Positions 45,186 to 53,380 of a DNA stretch of 60,491 bases are shown piece by piece. The position numbers and the translations under genes are program-made. Below the pieces are notes generated by a model. It ran no database searches. It worked only from the letters and a program-made list of their open reading frames with translations, and was not told the DNA's origin. This stretch comes from an uncultured Dorea sp. (GTDB lineage Bacteria > Bacillota > Clostridia > Lachnospirales > Lachnospiraceae), in NCBI GenBank assembly GCA_934307335.1, contig CAKRCL010000005.1, positions 1 to 60,491 of the forward strand, written 5' to 3'. Within the stretch, counting starts at the first letter, position 1. Each line of letters opens with the position of its first letter.

Positions 45186-45701
45186 ATGGAAATCACAGAG
45201 GTATTAGACCCGCAGACAATTGCTACACATTTAAATGTAACAGATAAATCACAGGCTCTGAATGCAATGGCAGAGATGTTTGTGAAGGCAGGAAATGTCG
45301 AGGACAAGGAGCAGTTTATCAAAGATGTTTACGAAAGAGAAGCAATTGGAGCAACCGGTGTCGGCAATTATATAGCAATTCCTCATGGGAAAAGTGTTGC
45401 AGTAAAGAAACCGGGAGTTGCCGTTTCGGTATTGGACCATGAAATCGAGTGGGAGAGTCTGGAAAATACAGGAGCCAAGATTGTAATTCTCTTCGCAGTA
45501 GGAGCCGATGATGAAGCAGCAATGGAGCATTTGAAATTACTCGCAATGTTCTCAAAGAGACTGGGAGATGACGCAGTCATCAAGAGACTTCTTGATGCAG
45601 ACAGTGTAGAAGATGTAATACATGCATTTGCTGAAGAAGAAGCACAGACGGAAGATCTGGAAGAGGAAGAACTGGATCTGGACGACATTGAGATATTGTA
45701 G
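45186..45701 (+). CDS. PTS IIA component, fructose/mannitol type
   Basis: ATG 45186 follows GGAGGG. The 171-residue protein has the EIIA_2 phosphohistidine motif GNYIAIPHGKSVAV. It ends in an acidic tail, EEEELDLDDIEIL, after a helical linker; a matching tail is on the IIC protein two genes on. It takes phosphate from HPr and passes it to the preceding IIB. Confidence 0.9.
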   Translation: MEITEVLDPQTIATHLNVTDKSQALNAMAEMFVKAGNVEDKEQFIKDVYEREAIGATGVGNYIAIPHGKSVAVKKPGVAVSVLDHEIEWESLENTGAKIVILFAVGADDEAAMEHLKLLAMFSKRLGDDAVIKRLLDADSVEDVIHAFAEEEAQTEDLEEEELDLDDIEIL

Positions 45702-45724
45702 GGAAAATATGGAGGTATAGGAAA

Positions 45725-46408
45725 ATGGTAACATTTGCACCGTCACTTATGTGTATGGATTTAGGAAAAATGAACGAGCAGTTTGAGGTCCTGGACAGAC
45801 ATATTGATCTGTATCATGTAGACATCATGGACGGACATTTTTGCAAAAACATGGCACTGACACCTGGAATTTTAAAGGCATTCCGCCAGCATACGGGCAA
45901 AGAGATCGATGTACATTTAATGACAACAAATCCTTCTGACTGGATTGAAATGTGTGCACAGGCAGGAGCAACATACATAAGCCCTCATGCTGAAACAATC
46001 AACACAGATGCGTTCCGCACCATGCAGCTGATTGATAGTCTTGGCTGTAAACGTGGAGTTGTGCTGAATCCTGCAACACCATTGAACTATGTGGAATCTT
46101 ATCTGGAATACATTGATCTTCTGACAATCATGACTGTTGATATCGGATTTGCCGGACAGAAGTTCATCGACCAGATGTATGAGAAGATCCGTCAGGCAAA
46201 AGCACTTCGCGAGGAGAAAGGATATCATTACAAGATTCAGATTGATGGACATTGCAACAAAGAAAATTACAGACAGCTCGTGGAAGCAGGAGCAGATGTA
46301 CTCGTTGTAGGAAATGCAGGATTATTTGGACTGGATCAGGATCTGGAGTGTGCATGTGGAAAAATGCAGGCAGAATTTGATCTTTGTATGTTAGAAAAAG
46401 CTGTATAA
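45725..46408 (+). CDS. D-allulose-6-phosphate 3-epimerase (AlsE-like)
   Basis: The 227-residue TIM-barrel has APSLMCMDL, DIMDGHF, IDVHLMTTNP, SPHAETIN, LNPATP, TVDIGFAGQKFI and DGHCNKEN, matching AlsE more closely than ribulose-5-phosphate epimerase (Rpe); the MCMDL and ETIN signatures are those of AlsE. It would turn D-allulose-6-phosphate into fructose-6-phosphate. Being within the PTS operon, it probably acts on the sugar phosphate made on entry. A related ketose phosphate is the main alternative. Confidence 0.8.
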   Translation: MVTFAPSLMCMDLGKMNEQFEVLDRHIDLYHVDIMDGHFCKNMALTPGILKAFRQHTGKEIDVHLMTTNPSDWIEMCAQAGATYISPHAETINTDAFRTMQLIDSLGCKRGVVLNPATPLNYVESYLEYIDLLTIMTVDIGFAGQKFIDQMYEKIRQAKALREEKGYHYKIQIDGHCNKENYRQLVEAGADVLVVGNAGLFGLDQDLECACGKMQAEFDLCMLEKAV

Positions 46409-46433
46409 CAGCTGGATATGGAGGAATAAGAGA

Positions 46434-47537
46434 ATGGAACAATTAAAGAAACTTAATTTAAAAGGTCATTTGCTGACCGCAATTTCTTACATGATTCCGA
46501 TTGTATGTGGAGGCGGTTTCCTTGTAGCAATCGGTATGGCACTTGGCGGAACAAATATGTATGCAGACGGGCTGGTACAAGGACAGTTCACCTTCTGGGA
46601 TGCACTTGCAACGATGGGTGGTGCAGCACTTGGATTACTTCCATTGATCATCGCAGTCGGAATTGCATATTCTATCGCTGGTAAACCTGGTATTGCACCT
46701 GGATTTGTCGTTGGTTTATCCGCAATTGCAATCAGCGCAGGATTTATCGGTGGTATCCTTGGCGGATATATTGCCGGTTATCTGGCAGTTTTCATCATCA
46801 AGAATTTTAAAATTCCTAGCTGGGCAAAAGGTCTGATGCCGACAGTTATCGTACCACTGATTTCATCTTTTGTAGCCGGACTTGTTATGATTTATGTATG
46901 TGGAGTTCCGATTGCAGCATTTACAGATTGGCTTACTGCTTTACTTATGGGACTTGGAACTTCTTCTAAACTGATTCTTGGACTGGTAATCGGATTCCTT
47001 TGCATCGTTGATTTTGGCGGACCGATCAATAAGACTGTTTATGCATTTACATTGACCTTACTTGCATCTGGAATCAAAGAGCCTGTAACAGCTCTCCAGT
47101 TAGTAAATACAGCAACACCAATCGGATTCGGATTTGCATATTTTGTTGGTAAAGCACTTCGTAAGAATATTTACGAAGATGAGCAGATTGAAAACTTGAA
47201 ATCTGCAGTACCTATGGGTGTTCTGAACATTGTAGAGGGTGTTATCCCAATCGTCATGAGTGACCTGGTACGTGCGCTGATTGCATCTGCAATCGGTGGA
47301 GCATGCGGCGGAGCAGTAACAATGGTACTTGGTGCTGACTCAACAGTACCATTTGGAGGATTCTTGATGCTTCCAACAATGACACGTCCGTGGACAGGAC
47401 TTTTAGCAATCGTTGTAAATGTGCTTGTGACTGGAACTATTTATGCAGTGATCGCAAAGAATAAAGCTGTAGAAACAACAACAGTAGAAGAGGAAGAAGA
47501 GCCAGATCTTGATATGGACGACATCCAGATCTTCTAG
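46434..47537 (+). CDS. PTS IIC component, fructose type
   Basis: The 367-residue permease has LTAISYMIPIVCGGGFLVAIGMALGG, AGKPGIAPGFVVG, GFIGGILGGYIAGY, DFGGPINKTVYAF and PFGGFLMLP, all IIC-Fru signatures. It ends with EEEEEPDLDMDDIQIF, an acidic tail much like that on the IIA protein. It is the sugar channel of this operon. Confidence 0.92.
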   Translation: MEQLKKLNLKGHLLTAISYMIPIVCGGGFLVAIGMALGGTNMYADGLVQGQFTFWDALATMGGAALGLLPLIIAVGIAYSIAGKPGIAPGFVVGLSAIAISAGFIGGILGGYIAGYLAVFIIKNFKIPSWAKGLMPTVIVPLISSFVAGLVMIYVCGVPIAAFTDWLTALLMGLGTSSKLILGLVIGFLCIVDFGGPINKTVYAFTLTLLASGIKEPVTALQLVNTATPIGFGFAYFVGKALRKNIYEDEQIENLKSAVPMGVLNIVEGVIPIVMSDLVRALIASAIGGACGGAVTMVLGADSTVPFGGFLMLPTMTRPWTGLLAIVVNVLVTGTIYAVIAKNKAVETTTVEEEEEPDLDMDDIQIF

Positions 47538-47563
47538 GTTTCATATATTAGATGTGAGAGGAC

Positions 47564-47656
47564 TCCCGCCGCTATAGATAGCAAGATACCACTAAGTATC
47601 TATGGCGGGAGTCAAACTCTATCTGGCAGAGATTATGTAAAATCTCTGTCAGGGTA
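47564..47656 (+). other. Two intergenic hairpins between IIC and HPr genes
   Basis: Hairpin 1: GACTCCCGCC with GGCGGGAGTC, extended by TAGATA/TATCTA, spanning about 47571-47614. Hairpin 2: CTGGCAGAGATT with AATCTCTGTCAG, about 47624-47653. Neither has a T-run, so they may be RNA processing or stability sites that set different levels of the sugar-specific and general PTS parts. Confidence 0.6.
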
Positions 47657-47742
47657 CGCACTGCGGCGCGCAATGATAAAAAAGTATTATTGGCAGCTGC
47701 AGGAATGTTTAGAAATTTTCAGATTAGAAAGAGGTAAGAGAT

Positions 47743-48006
47743 ATGGTATCTAAAAAAATTACAATTAAAAACGAATCAGGACTTCATGCAAGACCAGCAG
47801 CAATTCTTGCACAGGCAGCTATGAAATGTAACTCAGAAATTACAATTGTAACACCGGAAAAAAATGTAAATCCAAAAAGTATTTTAAATATTATGGCAGC
47901 AGCTATTAAAAAAGGAACAGAAATTGAACTTCAGTGCGAGGGTGCTACAGAAAAAGAAGATCTGGAGACACTGGCACAGTTGATTGAGAGCGGACTGGGA
48001 GAATAA
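47743..48006 (+). CDS. ptsH: Phosphocarrier protein HPr
   Basis: The 87-residue protein has the phosphohistidine motif NESGLHARPAAILAQ (His15 position) and the regulatory serine region NPKSILNIM (Ser46 position), so control by HPr kinase is possible. It carries phosphate from Enzyme I to IIA domains. Its gene lies 5 bases before that for EI. Confidence 0.92.
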   Translation: MVSKKITIKNESGLHARPAAILAQAAMKCNSEITIVTPEKNVNPKSILNIMAAAIKKGTEIELQCEGATEKEDLETLAQLIESGLGE

Positions 48007-48011
48007 GAGAC

Positions 48012-49616
48012 ATGAAGAAAATACATGTTGAAAAGACGACGTCCAGAGGAATTGTAACTGCACCGGTATGTTTATACAAAGATGTCGATCTGACACCAGA
48101 TGCAGATAAAATAGAGCCGGAACAGATTGAGGAAGAAAAGCAGAGATTTCAGAAAAGCAAAGAGCAAGTCGTAGCAGAGCTAAAAGAACTTGCTGCTGAA
48201 AATGAGATTTTTGGAGCACATCTGGAGATTGCAGAAGATTTTACGCTGGTGGAAGGTGTGCTTGGAAAAATCAGTGAAGGAAATAATGCTGAAGAGGCAG
48301 TAAGCAAGACGATTGAAGAATTAGAAGCTATTTTCTCAGCAATTGACGATGCCTATATGAAAGAACGTGCAGCAGATATCTGCGATATTGGAAAACGCTA
48401 TCTTGCAAAATTAAAAGGTGTAGCACTTCCAGACCTTGGAAATATTGACCGGGAAGTAGTTGTAGTGGCAAAGGATCTGTTCCCTTCCGATACAGTAAAG
48501 CTAAATCCGGAGTATGTCCGCGGCATTATTACGGAAGAAGGCGGCGTGACCAGTCATGTATCTATTCTTGCAAATAATATGCGTATTCCGATTCTGGTCG
48601 GTGTAAAAGGAATTATGAGCGAGCTTACGGAAAACGAAGATTTGTATATTTGCATGGATGCAGGCGCAGGCGAGATTGTTATTGATCCGACGGAGGAAGA
48701 ACTGCACATTTACCAGGAGAAAAAGGTTCAGTATGAAGAGGCGCTGCGCCAGGTCGAGGCTCTTAGAGAGAAAGAGCCGGTGACAAAGGCGGGAAAGAGA
48801 ATACGTCTTTGCGTCAATGCGGGTAATCAGGAAGATATAAAAAATGCACTCCCGATGAAGATTGACGGAGTCGGTCTGTTCCGGAGTGAACTCGTCTACA
48901 TGGAAAAAGATCATTTTCCGACAGAGGAAGAGCAGTTTGAAATATACAAAGAAGCTGCCATGCTGAGTCCGGAAGAACTGACGATCCGGACACTGGATAT
49001 CGGTGGAGACAAAGGGCTGCCATATTTCCAGTTCGAGGAGGAAGACAATCCATTTCTTGGATGGCGTGCAATCCGGATCTGTCTCGAAAAAAGAGACATG
49101 TTCAAAGCGCAGATCCGTGCAATTTTAAGAGCCAGTGCATTTGGAAATGTACGGATTATGTTCCCAATGATTGTATCACCGGAAGAACTGCGTCAGGCAA
49201 AAGAGATTGTAGAAGAATGCAAAAAAGAACTCCGTCAGGAAGAAAAAGCATTTGACGAACAGATTGAAACAGGCATGATGATCGAGACACCGGCAAGTGT
49301 GCTTCTCGCAGAAGAATTTGCAAAAGAAGCAGATTTCTTCAGCATTGGAACGAATGATCTGACCCAGTATCTACTGGCAGTGGACCGGGGAAATAAAAAA
49401 ATTGCTTCTATGTATGATTTTTTCCATCCGGCAGTGCTCCGGGCAATTGATACGGTTATCAAAGCAGGACATAAGGAAGGAATTATGGTCGGAATGTGCG
49501 GCGAGATGGCAGGCGATCCTAAGGCAGTTCCACTTCTTTTGAAAATGGGACTGGACGAGTTCAGCGTATCCGCAGCCAATCTGGATTATACAAGAAAGAT
49601 CATATTAGAAAATTAG
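48012..49616 (+). CDS. ptsI: PTS Enzyme I (phosphoenolpyruvate-protein phosphotransferase)
   Basis: The 534-residue protein has the N-terminal HPr-binding helical domain, a phosphohistidine loop EEGGVTSHVSILANNM, and the C-terminal PEP-binding barrel: VGLFRSELVYM, IRTLDIGGDKGLPYF, GMMIETPASVLLAEEF, FFSIGTNDLTQYLLAVDR and GMCGEMAGD with the catalytic cysteine. Length is slightly short of the usual 570. It passes PEP phosphate to HPr. Being downstream of a sugar-specific PTS set suggests either a dedicated pair or the organism's only ptsHI. Confidence 0.93.
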   Translation: MKKIHVEKTTSRGIVTAPVCLYKDVDLTPDADKIEPEQIEEEKQRFQKSKEQVVAELKELAAENEIFGAHLEIAEDFTLVEGVLGKISEGNNAEEAVSKTIEELEAIFSAIDDAYMKERAADICDIGKRYLAKLKGVALPDLGNIDREVVVVAKDLFPSDTVKLNPEYVRGIITEEGGVTSHVSILANNMRIPILVGVKGIMSELTENEDLYICMDAGAGEIVIDPTEEELHIYQEKKVQYEEALRQVEALREKEPVTKAGKRIRLCVNAGNQEDIKNALPMKIDGVGLFRSELVYMEKDHFPTEEEQFEIYKEAAMLSPEELTIRTLDIGGDKGLPYFQFEEEDNPFLGWRAIRICLEKRDMFKAQIRAILRASAFGNVRIMFPMIVSPEELRQAKEIVEECKKELRQEEKAFDEQIETGMMIETPASVLLAEEFAKEADFFSIGTNDLTQYLLAVDRGNKKIASMYDFFHPAVLRAIDTVIKAGHKEGIMVGMCGEMAGDPKAVPLLLKMGLDEFSVSAANLDYTRKIILEN

Positions 49617-49652
49617 GATCAACAGATTACAATTTGATATAAAGTTATGGAT

Positions 49653-49750
49653 AAAAACACGCAGATACAAATACGCTTTTAAGGTCTGGTTGCCCACCAC
49701 ATATATGTTACCGGACTCAAAAGAGAATATTTAATGTTCTGCGTGTTTTT
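49653..49750 (+). terminator. Long hairpin terminator of the ptsHI operon
   Basis: AAAAACACGCAGA (49653-49665) and TCTGCGTGTTTTT (49738-49750) are perfect 13-base arms. Inner stems CTTTT/AAAAG and GGTCTGG/CCGGACT lie within. The interior GGTTGCCCACCACATATA recalls the 5' core of the 40197 repeat. Confidence 0.7.
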
Positions 49751-49776
49751 GTTCTATGAAAATAATGTTGCGAAAT

Positions 49777-49888
49777 CGCTCATGAAATTGTAAAGAAGTG
49801 CAAATAATTCGCTCATGAAATTGCTAATATAAATGAAAATTCGCTCATGAAAATGTAAATATAAACGTGAAATTCGCTCATGAAATTG
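49777..49888 (+). repeat. Four 14-bp direct repeats with 32-33 bp period
   Basis: CGCTCATGAAATTG occurs at 49777, 49810, 49842 (one change, AAATG) and 49875. The period of about three helical turns places all copies on one DNA face. They end 8 bases before the -35 box of the DUF4143 ATPase gene, so an operator array is likely. Confidence 0.75.
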
Positions 49889-49896
49889 TTAACATG

Positions 49897-49925
49897 TTGA
49901 ATAAACAGCGAAAATATGGTAATCT
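49897..49925 (+). promoter_or_regulatory. Promoter of the DUF4143 ATPase gene
   Basis: TTGAAT (49897-49902), 17-bp spacer, TAATCT (49920-49925). It is nearly identical to the promoter of the PTS operon at 40680. Confidence 0.6.
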
Positions 49926-49945
49926 TAGTATATGAGGTGAATTGT

Positions 49946-51289
49946 ATGTATTTGAGACGAAAAATAGATGATTATTTGAAGGAATGGAAAAATAGTGAGG
50001 AACGTAAGCCTTTGATTATCAAAGGTGCAAGGCAGATTGGAAAGACGGAGTCTATCCGTAAGTTTGCAGAAGAGAATTATACTTCATTTATTGAGATTAA
50101 TTTTGTGGAGGAGCCAAAGTATTGTGCAATTATTGCGGACGGATATGGGGCGGATGAGATTGTAAAAAGCATTTCCAGAATTGATCCGCAGAAGCAGTTT
50201 ATTCCTGAGGAGACATTGATATTTTTTGACGAGTTGCAGGAATTCCCGGAGATTGCGACTTCTCTTAAATTTTTTGCTCAGGACGGACGATTTGACATTA
50301 TATGCAGCGGGTCATTACTGGGAATTTCCTATCAGAGGATTGAAAGTAACAGTGTCGGATACAAGAATGATTACACGATGTATTCTATGGATTTTGAGGA
50401 ATTTTTGTGGGCGAAGGGATATCAAGACGATGTGATAGAAGATATGCTGGAGCATATGTGTCAGGGAAAAGCATTTGGAGAGGCAGAGCTTTATACATTT
50501 GAGGAAGCATTTCTTGACTACTGTATTTTAGGAGGGCTTCCGGCGGTGGTCCGGGAATATATCAGCACGAACACATTTACAGGAACATTACAGATGCAGA
50601 CGCAGCTTTTAGAAGACTACAAGGAAGATATCCGCAAGTATGCTGATGGACTAGATCAGACTCGTATATTGAATGTATTTCAGCATATCCCGGTGCAGCT
50701 TGCAAAGGATAATAAAAAATTCCAAATATCGAAAGTGGCAAAAGGAGCAAGATTCAAAGATTATCGGGGGTGTATAGAATGGCTGAAGGATACGGGACTT
50801 GTAAATGTATGTTATTGTCTGCAATATCCGGAATTGCCATTAAAAGGTAATTATGATGAAGAAAAGTATAAGCTTTATTATTTTGATACGGGAATGCTGG
50901 TAGCGATGCTGGATGAGGAAGCTCAGGAAGATTTGCGGTCGAATAAAAATATGAATGTATATAAGGGAGCTTTGTATGAGAATGTCGTAGCTGAAGCACT
51001 CGTGAAAAGCGGGTATGGTCTGTACTATTATAAAAAAGAAAATGCTACGCTGGAGAAAGACTTTTTTGTAAGGACAAGAGATTCCCTTGTGCCGGTTGAG
51101 GTAAAGGCAACCAATGGACGGTCAAAGTCTTTACGGACATTAATTAAAAGTGAAAATTACCCGGATATCAAGTTTGGAATAAAATTAATTAAAGGGAATA
51201 TAGGGATAGAGAATGATATTCACACATTTCCATATTTTTGTACATTTTTGCTTAAGAGATATATAAAGAGGATTTCGTCACAGAATTAG
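49946..51289 (+). CDS. AAA ATPase with DUF4143 domain
   Basis: ATG 49946 follows GAGGTG; the longer frame would begin inside the promoter. The 447-residue protein has Walker A GARQIGKT (residues 27-34), Walker B LIFFDELQEFP, sensor-like CSGSLLG, and a C-terminal DUF4143 domain with nuclease-like EVKATNGRSKS. This archaeal/bacterial AAA_14 family is common in gut Firmicutes and has unknown function; toxin-like, recombination or defence roles have been proposed. The acidic-plus-lysine motif at the C terminus suggests a PD-(D/E)XK fold. It is monocistronic behind the direct-repeat array. Confidence 0.85.
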   Translation: MYLRRKIDDYLKEWKNSEERKPLIIKGARQIGKTESIRKFAEENYTSFIEINFVEEPKYCAIIADGYGADEIVKSISRIDPQKQFIPEETLIFFDELQEFPEIATSLKFFAQDGRFDIICSGSLLGISYQRIESNSVGYKNDYTMYSMDFEEFLWAKGYQDDVIEDMLEHMCQGKAFGEAELYTFEEAFLDYCILGGLPAVVREYISTNTFTGTLQMQTQLLEDYKEDIRKYADGLDQTRILNVFQHIPVQLAKDNKKFQISKVAKGARFKDYRGCIEWLKDTGLVNVCYCLQYPELPLKGNYDEEKYKLYYFDTGMLVAMLDEEAQEDLRSNKNMNVYKGALYENVVAEALVKSGYGLYYYKKENATLEKDFFVRTRDSLVPVEVKATNGRSKSLRTLIKSENYPDIKFGIKLIKGNIGIENDIHTFPYFCTFLLKRYIKRISSQN

Positions 51290-51350
51290 AAAAGGTCATT
51301 TTTATACTGTAAGTTTGCTAAAAACTATGTCCCTAAATGAGCGTCTTTAA

Positions 51351-51379
51351 TTGATGTCTTTCCGGAAATATGGTATATT
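51351..51379 (+). promoter_or_regulatory. Promoter of the phosphoglucomutase gene
   Basis: TTGATG (51351-51356), 17-bp spacer, TATATT (51374-51379). Confidence 0.6.
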
Positions 51380-51453
51380 TAACTTATCTGATGCCGTAGG
51401 CATCTTACATATGAAAAGAAGCAAAAAAGAATATGAGTCAGGAGTGGTAGAAT

Positions 51454-53136
51454 ATGTATCAGGATGATTACAAACGTTGGATGGAGGCTGATCTGGAGGA
51501 TGCGGATCTGAAGCCGGAACTGGCGAGAATCGAAGAAAATGACGAGGAGATCAAGGAGCGTTTTGCAGTTGCGCTTAAGTTTGGAACTGCAGGACTTCGA
51601 GGTGTTCTTGGAGCAGGTACGAACCGGATGAATATCTATGTTGTACGTCAGGCTACGCAAGGGCTGGCGAACTGGGTAAAGACACAGGGTGGAACACAGA
51701 CAGTAGCGATCAGCTATGACAGCCGTATTAAAAGTGATGTATTTGCGAAGAATGCGGCAAGTGTGCTGGCAGCGAATGGAATCAAGGTTCGGATCTATGA
51801 TGCATTGATGCCTGTACCGGCACTTTCATTTGCAACACGTTATTATAACTGTAATGCAGGTGTTATGGTAACAGCATCTCATAATCCGGCTAAATATAAT
51901 GGATATAAAGCATATGGTCCGGATGGATGTCAGATGACAGATGATGCGGCAGCAATTGTTTATGAAGAGATTCAGAAGACAGATGTTCTGACTGGAGCAA
52001 AATATATGCCATTTGCACAGGGCGTTGAAGAGGGGCTGATTCGTTTTGTGGGCGATGATTGTAAGAGAGCTCTTTATGATGCAATCGAGGACAGACAGGT
52101 TCGCCCGGGACTTTGTAAGACAGCAGGATTGAAGCTTGTATATAGTCCGCTCAATGGTTCAGGACTTGTTCCTGTCACACAGGTATTGAAAGACATTGGA
52201 ATTACAGACATCACAATTGTTCCTGAGCAGGAGTATCCAAATGGATATTTTACAACATGTAGTTATCCGAACCCGGAGATCTTTGAGGCACTTGAGAAGG
52301 GACTGAACCTTGCAAAGGAGACTGGTGCAGATTTGATGCTTGCAACTGACCCGGATGCAGACCGTGTTGGTATTGCAATGAAGTGTCCGGATGGTTCTTA
52401 CGAGCTTGTCAGTGGAAATGAAGTCGGAGTTCTGCTTCTTGACTACATTTGCGCAGGACGTATTGAAAAAGGTACGATGCCAAAGAATCCGGTAGCAGTG
52501 AAATCTATCGTATCAACACCACTTGCAGATGCAGTTGCAGAGCATTACGGAGTAGAACTTCGAAGTGTTCTGACAGGATTTAAATGGATTGGAGATCAGA
52601 TCGCAGGTCTTGAGGCAGCAGGCGAAGTTGACCGTTTCATTTTCGGATTTGAGGAGAGCTATGGATATCTGGCCGGTCCATATGTACGTGATAAAGATGC
52701 TATTATCGGATCTATGTTGATTTGCGAGATGGCTGCTTATTATAGAAGCATCGGAAGTTCTTTGAAGCAGAGAATGGAAGAAATCTATTCCGAGTATGGA
52801 CGTTATTTGAATAAGATCGACAGCTTTGAATTCCCGGGACTTAGTGGTATGGATCAGATGGCTGCAATTATGCAGGGATTAAGAGACAAGCCACTTGAGG
52901 AGATTGCAGGCTACAACGTTGTAAAAGTTACAGATTACAAGAAACCAGAAGAGACAGGTCTTCCGGCTGCAAATGTACTTATTTACAAGCTGGAGAACAA
53001 CGAGACAGTTATCGTTCGTCCTTCCGGAACAGAGCCTAAGATCAAGATTTACTACACAACACTTGGTAAGGATCTTAACGAAGCTCAGGCTGAAAAAGAT
53101 AAATTATCTGAGGCGTTAAAGCCAATTATGAAATAA
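51454..53136 (+). CDS. Phosphoglucomutase/phosphomannomutase
   Basis: The 560-residue protein has the alpha-D-phosphohexomutase motifs: LKFGTAGLRG, the phosphoserine loop TASHNPAKYNG (Ser142), the metal loop ATDPDADRVGIA, the sugar-binding GFEESYGYL and the phosphate-binding RPSGTEPKIKIYY. It interconverts glucose-1- and glucose-6-phosphate (PgcA-like), feeding glycogen, cell-wall and glycolytic pathways. RBS AGGAGTGG. It is monocistronic. Confidence 0.94.
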   Translation: MYQDDYKRWMEADLEDADLKPELARIEENDEEIKERFAVALKFGTAGLRGVLGAGTNRMNIYVVRQATQGLANWVKTQGGTQTVAISYDSRIKSDVFAKNAASVLAANGIKVRIYDALMPVPALSFATRYYNCNAGVMVTASHNPAKYNGYKAYGPDGCQMTDDAAAIVYEEIQKTDVLTGAKYMPFAQGVEEGLIRFVGDDCKRALYDAIEDRQVRPGLCKTAGLKLVYSPLNGSGLVPVTQVLKDIGITDITIVPEQEYPNGYFTTCSYPNPEIFEALEKGLNLAKETGADLMLATDPDADRVGIAMKCPDGSYELVSGNEVGVLLLDYICAGRIEKGTMPKNPVAVKSIVSTPLADAVAEHYGVELRSVLTGFKWIGDQIAGLEAAGEVDRFIFGFEESYGYLAGPYVRDKDAIIGSMLICEMAAYYRSIGSSLKQRMEEIYSEYGRYLNKIDSFEFPGLSGMDQMAAIMQGLRDKPLEEIAGYNVVKVTDYKKPEETGLPAANVLIYKLENNETVIVRPSGTEPKIKIYYTTLGKDLNEAQAEKDKLSEALKPIMK

Positions 53137-53149
53137 AAAACATTAAAAT

Positions 53150-53311
53150 GAGAATGTATATTAGGTGGAAGTCTGCTTCCATCTGATATATGTTATAGGA
53201 GACTATCGATAAATTATAGAGAGCTTCTTTGATAAATCCGAGTGAACTTTTGCCTGCCAGACAGGCTTGAGACTCGGATTGCTTCCGCAGGACTTATGAG
53301 CAAGTCCTGAA
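53150..53311 (+). other. Cluster of three hairpins between phosphoglucomutase and hydrolase genes
   Basis: Hairpin 1 around 53153-53192 (TTAGGTGGAAG with CTTCCATCTGA). Hairpin 2 about 53236-53280 (AATCCGAGT with ACTCGGATT and inner GCCTG/CAGGC). Hairpin 3 about 53288-53309 (CAGGACTT with AAGTCCTG). None has a good T-run; they may form a structured leader for the hydrolase gene. Confidence 0.5.
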
Positions 53312-53380
53312 ATCTTGGGGTATGACTGCACGGAAAATAAAAAATGTATGTGCGGATCAGATAAAAGGAGGTATGTCATT

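Noticed and set aside
45725..46408. Ribulose-phosphate 3-epimerase (rpe)
   Set aside because: The fold is the same, but MCMDL, ETIN and PTS-operon context point to the allulose-6-phosphate enzyme.
49777..49888. CRISPR-like array of short repeats
   Set aside because: Repeats are only 14 bp with 18-19 bp, AT-rich, similar gaps; there are four copies and no cas gene. An operator array fits better.
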